Origin: Burkholderiaceae bacterium
GTDB lineage: Bacteria > Pseudomonadota > Gammaproteobacteria > Burkholderiales > Burkholderiaceae_D
Length of the DNA stretch: 60,420 bases
Assembly: GCA_023653025.1 (NCBI GenBank)
Contig: JAMNXS010000009.1
Coordinates: 1 to 60,420 of the forward strand
Direction: 5' to 3'
In this document: positions 56,780 through 60,420 of the stretch, in pieces
Numbering within the stretch: the first letter of the stretch is position 1
Layout of the letters: the number at the start of each line of letters is the position of its first letter
Made by a program: the position numbers and the translations under genes
The notes under the pieces: generated by a model
What the model saw: only the letters and a program-made list of their open reading frames with translations
What the model was told of the DNA's origin: nothing
Databases searched by the model: none

Positions 56780-58809
56780 GACTGCGGCGCCTGCTCAACC
56801 GTTTCGTCGACCTCAGCCTCGGCCGCAAGCTGGGCATGACGAATGCCGCCGGCCTGCTGCTGGCCGGCGTGCTGATCTGCGTGGCGCTGGGTGCCGCGTC
56901 GTGGGCGACGCTGCGCAGCGACCTGATGCGCACCAGTCAGATCGTCAGCAGCGTGCTGGCGCAACATGTCGCGCCGGCGATCCAGTTCGAAGACCCGATC
57001 AGTGCCAGCGAACTGCTGTCGGCACTGTCCGTCCATCGCGAGTTTGTCGAAGCCGTGCTTTACCGGGCCGATGGCGAACTGTTTGCGCGCTACCGCCGGA
57101 CAGCGGATCCGTCGCTGCCCGGCCCGAGCGCAACGCCGGACGACGGGGCACGCATGGTCGTCAGCGTGCCGGTCGAGGCGCAGGGGCAGGTCATTGGCGA
57201 GCTGCGCGTGGCGGTCGATATGCAGTACGCCTATCGCCGCGTCCTGCTGGCCGTGGCGGCCATCTTGCTGGTCGTGCTGCTGGTGCTGGGCGCGGTGCTG
57301 CTGCTGCAGATGCGGCTGGTCGCGCGCGTGCTGGCGCCGGTGCAGTCGCTGCTGGCCGGCATGCGCCGCGCCGGCGACGAAGCGGACTACAGCCAGCGCG
57401 TGCCGGTCGCCGGCCGCGACGAAATCGGCGAGCTCGGCGCCAGCTTCAATGCGATGATGGAACTGGTCGAGGAGCGCGACCGCGCGATGGAGCATCTCGC
57501 GATGCACGACTCGCTGACCGGTCTCGTCAATCGCCACTACCTGCGCATGCGCGCCCGCCTGCCGGACGCCGATGAAGGCCGGCGTGCGGCGCTGTTCTAC
57601 ATCGACCTCGACAACTTCAAGGCCATCAACGACACCATCGGCCACAATTTCGGCGACCGGGTGCTGGCCGCCGTTGCCAACCGACTGATGTCGCTGCTCG
57701 GCGACGGCGATATGCTGGCGCGGTTCGGTGGCGACGAGTTCGTCCTCTGCACCAGCTTGGCGGACGGCGAGGATCCGGTCGTGCGCGCCGAGCAGCTGCG
57801 CCGCGCCATCGGCGCGCCGCTGCAGTTGCAGAAGCGCGAGCTGTTGCTGCGGGCATCGGTCGGCATCGCGCTCGCGCCGGACCACGGCAGCACCGTCAGC
57901 GAACTACTGCAGAAGGCCGACGCGGCGATGCATGTGGCCAAGGACAACGGGCGCGACAGCGTGCAGTGCTGGAACGCCGCGATTACCCAGCGCGCCAACC
58001 AGCGTTTTGCGCTCGAGACCGAATTGCGGCAGGCCATGCAGGCCGGGCAGCTGGTCATTGCCTACCAGCCCATCGTCGCGCTGGCCAGCGGCCGTGTGAC
58101 CGGCATGGAAGCGCTGCTGCGTTGGCATCATCCGGAGCGCGGCCCGGTGTCGCCGGCCGAGTTCATTCCGGTGGCCGAGGAGAGCGGGCTGATAACGGAA
58201 CTCGGCGCCTGGGTGCTCGAGCGCGCCTGCATCCAGGTGCGCAACTGGCATGCGCAATACGGGCCGCTGCACCTGGCCGTGAACGTGTCGGGCCGGCAGT
58301 TCCGCGACCCGGCCCTGGTCGATACCGTGCGTGCTGCCTGCGAGGCCTGCGGGTTCCCGACGGATCTGCTGCATCTGGAGGTGACGGAAAGCACGCTGAT
58401 GCACGACACCGAGGCGGCCGCGCGCGTGATGCGGCAGCTGGTCGGTCTCGGGCTCAAGCTCTCGCTCGACGACTTCGGCACCGGCTATTCGTCGCTGGCT
58501 TACCTGAAGCGCTTCCCGCTGCACAAGCTCAAGATCGACCGCAGTTTCGTCAAGGACCTGCCGCACAACGCCGACGACGGCGCGATCGTGAAAGCCATCG
58601 TCAACCTCGCGCGCGCGCTAGACATGCTCGTGCTGGCCGAGGGCATTGAGTCCGAGAAGCAGCACCTCGTGCTGGGCGCACTCGGCTGCGACTTTGGCCA
58701 GGGCTATTTCTACAGCAAGGCCCTCGAGCCGAAAGAGTTCGAGCAGTTCATGGCGCAGCGGCATCGCGAGCCACAGCGCTCGGAAGACGACCCGCCGGCC
58801 CGCTACTGA
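56776..58809 (+). CDS. YfiN-like membrane GGDEF-EAL protein
   Basis: A 677-residue c-di-GMP enzyme. Helix about 24-46, periplasmic CHASE8-like domain (about 47-155), helix about 156-179, HAMP (about 180-232), GGDEF domain (RFGGDEF near 316-322) and EAL domain (MEALLRWHHP near 444; NVSGRQF, TESTLM, LDDFGTGYSSL). Both motifs intact; the RxxD inhibitory site is not complete (GDGD). The front half matches YfiN/TpbB, but YfiN has no EAL domain, so net output may switch between synthesis and breakdown. Partner of the YfiR-type protein; 40 bases before the PYP-like gene. Confidence 0.93.
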   Translation: MRLRRLLNRFVDLSLGRKLGMTNAAGLLLAGVLICVALGAASWATLRSDLMRTSQIVSSVLAQHVAPAIQFEDPISASELLSALSVHREFVEAVLYRADGELFARYRRTADPSLPGPSATPDDGARMVVSVPVEAQGQVIGELRVAVDMQYAYRRVLLAVAAILLVVLLVLGAVLLLQMRLVARVLAPVQSLLAGMRRAGDEADYSQRVPVAGRDEIGELGASFNAMMELVEERDRAMEHLAMHDSLTGLVNRHYLRMRARLPDADEGRRAALFYIDLDNFKAINDTIGHNFGDRVLAAVANRLMSLLGDGDMLARFGGDEFVLCTSLADGEDPVVRAEQLRRAIGAPLQLQKRELLLRASVGIALAPDHGSTVSELLQKADAAMHVAKDNGRDSVQCWNAAITQRANQRFALETELRQAMQAGQLVIAYQPIVALASGRVTGMEALLRWHHPERGPVSPAEFIPVAEESGLITELGAWVLERACIQVRNWHAQYGPLHLAVNVSGRQFRDPALVDTVRAACEACGFPTDLLHLEVTESTLMHDTEAAARVMRQLVGLGLKLSLDDFGTGYSSLAYLKRFPLHKLKIDRSFVKDLPHNADDGAIVKAIVNLARALDMLVLAEGIESEKQHLVLGALGCDFGQGYFYSKALEPKEFEQFMAQRHREPQRSEDDPPARY

Positions 58810-58849
58810 CGACGTACACATTTTGCCATCCATCTCCAGACCCGAGCCC

Positions 58850-59239
58850 ATGCCCGAGACCTTCGACGCCCCCCAGCTGCTCGCGCAGCTCCTGTCCGCC
58901 ACCGACGAGTCCCTCGACCAGTTGTCGTTCGGCGTGATCGCTATCGATGCGCAGGGCCGCGTGACCCGCTACAACCGCTACGAATCGCAGCTGTCCGGCC
59001 TGTCGCCGGAGCGCGTCAAGGGCAAGCACCTGTTCACCGGCGTGGCGCCGTGCATGAACAATCCGCTGATCTCCGGCCTGATCCGCGAGGCGCGCGAGGC
59101 CGGCGATGCACTCGACGAGACGATCGATTACGTGCTGGCCTTTCGCATTCGGCCGGTCGCCGTCAAGCTGCGCATGCTCTGCGAGCCCGGCGTGGACGGC
59201 TGCTATCTCGTAATCCGGCGCGCCGACGAGGCCGCATGA
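58850..59239 (+). CDS. photoactive yellow protein-like PAS protein
   Basis: A 129-residue single PAS domain, collinear over its length with Halorhodospira PYP (125 residues). Key chromophore-site residues are kept with a one-residue offset: Tyr41 (PYP Tyr42) and Glu45 (PYP Glu46) in RYNRYESQLSG, and Cys68 (PYP Cys69) in GVAPCMNNP. PYP Thr50 is Ser49 here and Arg52 is Leu51. PYP binds p-coumaric acid through Cys69 and senses blue light; whether this protein does is not known. ATG 58850 is the first good start; ribosome-binding site weak. Its stop overlaps the next PAS gene by 4 bases. Confidence 0.85.
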   Translation: MPETFDAPQLLAQLLSATDESLDQLSFGVIAIDAQGRVTRYNRYESQLSGLSPERVKGKHLFTGVAPCMNNPLISGLIREAREAGDALDETIDYVLAFRIRPVAVKLRMLCEPGVDGCYLVIRRADEAA

Positions 59240-59613
59240 CGACCGACCCTTCCCGCGCCGTTGCCGAACTCGAGGAACTGACCGAGTTCCTGTACTTGAT
59301 TCCGGTCGGCATCGCGCAAATCGATGCCGCCGGTAAGGTCGGCTTCATCAATCCGCTGGCGGTCCAGCTGCTGATGCCGATCGTGACGCCGGGCGACGAC
59401 TTGTCGAACCTGTTCGATGCCCTGCACGAACTGGCGCTCGACCTGCGGCAGATCGTGCGCGACTTCAAGGGCGAGCAGGGCAGCATCGTGAGGGACTATC
59501 GGATTGCGGTTCCGGCCGGCGGCGCGAAGCGACCGGAAGCCAGCGTCTATGCGATATCGCTGGTCAAGCTCGACCAGGCGCGCATCATGGTGGCGCTGCA
59601 AACGGTTTCCTGA
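59236..59613 (+). CDS. small PAS-like protein coupled to the PYP-like gene
   Basis: A 125-residue protein with a PAS-like start (LYLIPVGIAQIDAAGKVGFINPLAVQLLMP, about residues 18-47), a helical centre (LSNLFDALHELALDLRQIVRDF) and two closing strands (ASVYAISLVKL, ARIMVALQTVS). No output domain and no conserved Cys. Translational coupling to the PYP-like gene suggests the two proteins work together, possibly as partners. Last gene of the yfiR-like operon. Confidence 0.75.
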   Translation: MTTDPSRAVAELEELTEFLYLIPVGIAQIDAAGKVGFINPLAVQLLMPIVTPGDDLSNLFDALHELALDLRQIVRDFKGEQGSIVRDYRIAVPAGGAKRPEASVYAISLVKLDQARIMVALQTVS

Positions 59614-59830
59614 GCGGGGTGGTGCGGCAGGTCAGCGCGGCGGTCTTGGGAGGGATGCTTGAGCCTGCGCGGTGAGGGCAGCTGCTCGGGGACAGGAGGC
59701 GCGTGCGCGCCCCGGGTGTTGAGGTGGGGTGACCGATGGGACGCCTCGCCAATTTCCCCAAAACCCTTTGAAATCTTTGAGATTCAAGGATATCTAGTCC
59801 CGACTGTACCCAAAAATTGTACCCAAATCG
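59614..59830. other. junction between core genome and integrated element
   Basis: 217 bases without a gene. From about 59757 base use becomes AT-rich (CCCTTTGAAATCTTTGAGATT). Two copies of TGTACCCAAA (59805-59814, 59818-59827) lie directly before the integrase start; they may be integrase-binding or attachment-site sequences. Confidence 0.5.
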
Positions 59831-60272
59831 ATGGCTCGCCCTAATCAAGATCGCCGGAAGAACCTAAAGCTGCGCGGGTCAATGTGGTATCTGAACCTGC
59901 CGATACCAACGGACATCCGTCATCTTTTTTTGTCGTCCAAAGGGGTGCCACGCTCTCATATTGTGGAAGCGCTGCACACATCTGACTTGGCGGAAGCCGA
60001 CTATCGGAAGAAGCGCCGCATCGCAGGTTGGGAGCGGGAATTCAGGATCGCTCGCAGCACGGCAGCAGGGGTGCTTGCGAGTGAGTTCGACCGGGCACGA
60101 GTTTACCGCGAGGACTTTAAGCATATCCAATTGAAAGGAACCGAAGCAGACCACGACGGCTGGCTAGACGGCGTGTTTGCCGAAGCTGAGCGAATCACCG
60201 GAGGTCACGACAAAGAAACCCCTGAATCGCTGGAGAGAGCAAGGGATTTTGTCAGGGCCGCTGAGGGTAAGT
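59831..60272 (+). pseudogene. phage/island integrase, amino-terminal fragment cut by an IS
   Basis: About 147 residues of the amino-terminal part of a tyrosine recombinase with the DUF6538-type start (LRGSMWYLNLPIPTDIRHLF, about residues 14-33) and an Arg/Glu-rich helical core-binding region. The catalytic domain is missing: at 60273 the sequence passes into an IS3-family end and the frame ends artificially at 60355. Lower GC than the rest of the window, so recently acquired. Confidence 0.8.
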
Positions 60273-60420
60273 TGGACTACCCCCGATATTTGGACAGTCG
60301 CCAGCCTCACGCTGAGGCACGCTCAAAGGCCTCGGGGCTGACGTCACCGAGATGACTGTGACGCCGGGTTCGATTGTAAAACGCTTCGATGTAATCAAAG
60401 AGGTCGGCCTTGGCCAAGTC
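60273..60420 (-). mobile_element. IS3-family insertion sequence, one end (continues past window)
   Basis: The terminal repeat reads TGGACTACCCCCGATATTTG on the plus strand from 60273, followed by GACAG, the style of IS3-family (IS150/IS2-like) ends. The transposase gene reads outward on the minus strand and runs off the window. The exact boundary is judged from the TGGACT start and could be off by a few bases. Confidence 0.75.
60307..60420 (-). CDS. IS3-family transposase OrfB, carboxy-terminal end (partial)
   Basis: Only the last 37 residues are in the window. They read DYIEAFYNRTRRHSHLGDVS then PEAFERASA and a TGA stop at 60307-60309. The YIExFYNRxRRHSxLGxxSP pattern is the end of the DDE integrase domain of IS3-family OrfB proteins. 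Confidence 0.9.
   Translation of the reverse strand, partial: DLAKADLFDYIEAFYNRTRRHSHLGDVSPEAFERASA

Overview
The window is GC-rich chromosomal DNA with dense, mostly short-spaced genes. The gene set (rimP-nusA-infB-rbfA-truB block preceded by scpB-rluB, phasin, arginyl- and leucyl-transferases beside pyrD, quinone-type PyrD, DusA, a ureDABCEFG cluster) fits a betaproteobacterium, most likely Burkholderiales (Oxalobacteraceae-like). This is inference from gene content and protein style, not from a search.

Layout. 0-9 kb: an FKBP isomerase, an EI24 membrane protein, a molybdopterin-binding-fold protein, the complete urease cluster (minus strand) with a small membrane protein at its head, and a phasin. 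9-24 kb: histone-deacetylase-like hydrolase, EamA permease, thioesterase, nitroreductase, TtuC-type dehydrogenase, PBP7-like endopeptidase, an IclR regulator divergent from lutAB, dgkA, tas, pyrD-bpt-aat, amtB and a Nudix hydrolase. 24-36.5 kb: initiator tRNA-Met with a clear promoter and terminator, then the translation block scpB-rluB-rimP-nusA-infB-rbfA-truB-typA-dusA; the rimP leader holds two terminator-like hairpins.

36.5-47.5 kb is an envelope/stress-type accessory region: an SDR with a near-consensus sigma-54 promoter, two sigma-54 activators (one without any sensor domain, one with a receiver domain that has lost its phosphorylation site), two Ser/Gly-rich lipoproteins, two PRC-barrel proteins, a DUF421 protein, a glycine-zipper lipoprotein with its own sigma-54 promoter, a collapsed glycosyltransferase pseudogene, an unlisted entericidin-type lipoprotein, and a YqjD/YqjE/YqjK-like set.

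47.7-59.6 kb: an amino-acid-type ABC binding protein, a large GGDEF-EAL protein, a tight mtnP-ald2-apt-mtnA operon that reads as a DHAP shunt for methylthioadenosine/5'-deoxyadenosine, and a YfiR / GGDEF-EAL / photoactive-yellow-protein-like / PAS cluster. The last is the most interesting system here: the small protein keeps the Tyr, Glu and Cys that build the chromophore site of photoactive yellow protein, and sits directly behind a c-di-GMP enzyme. From 59.8 kb the DNA changes character: an integrase gene is cut by an IS3-family element that runs off the window, marking the edge of an integrated element.

Two families of short dispersed palindromic repeats lie between genes (about 31-33 bp units at 16, 2242-2327, 18043-18131, 23306 and 37423-37570; about 29-31 bp units at 4223-4305 and 32087).
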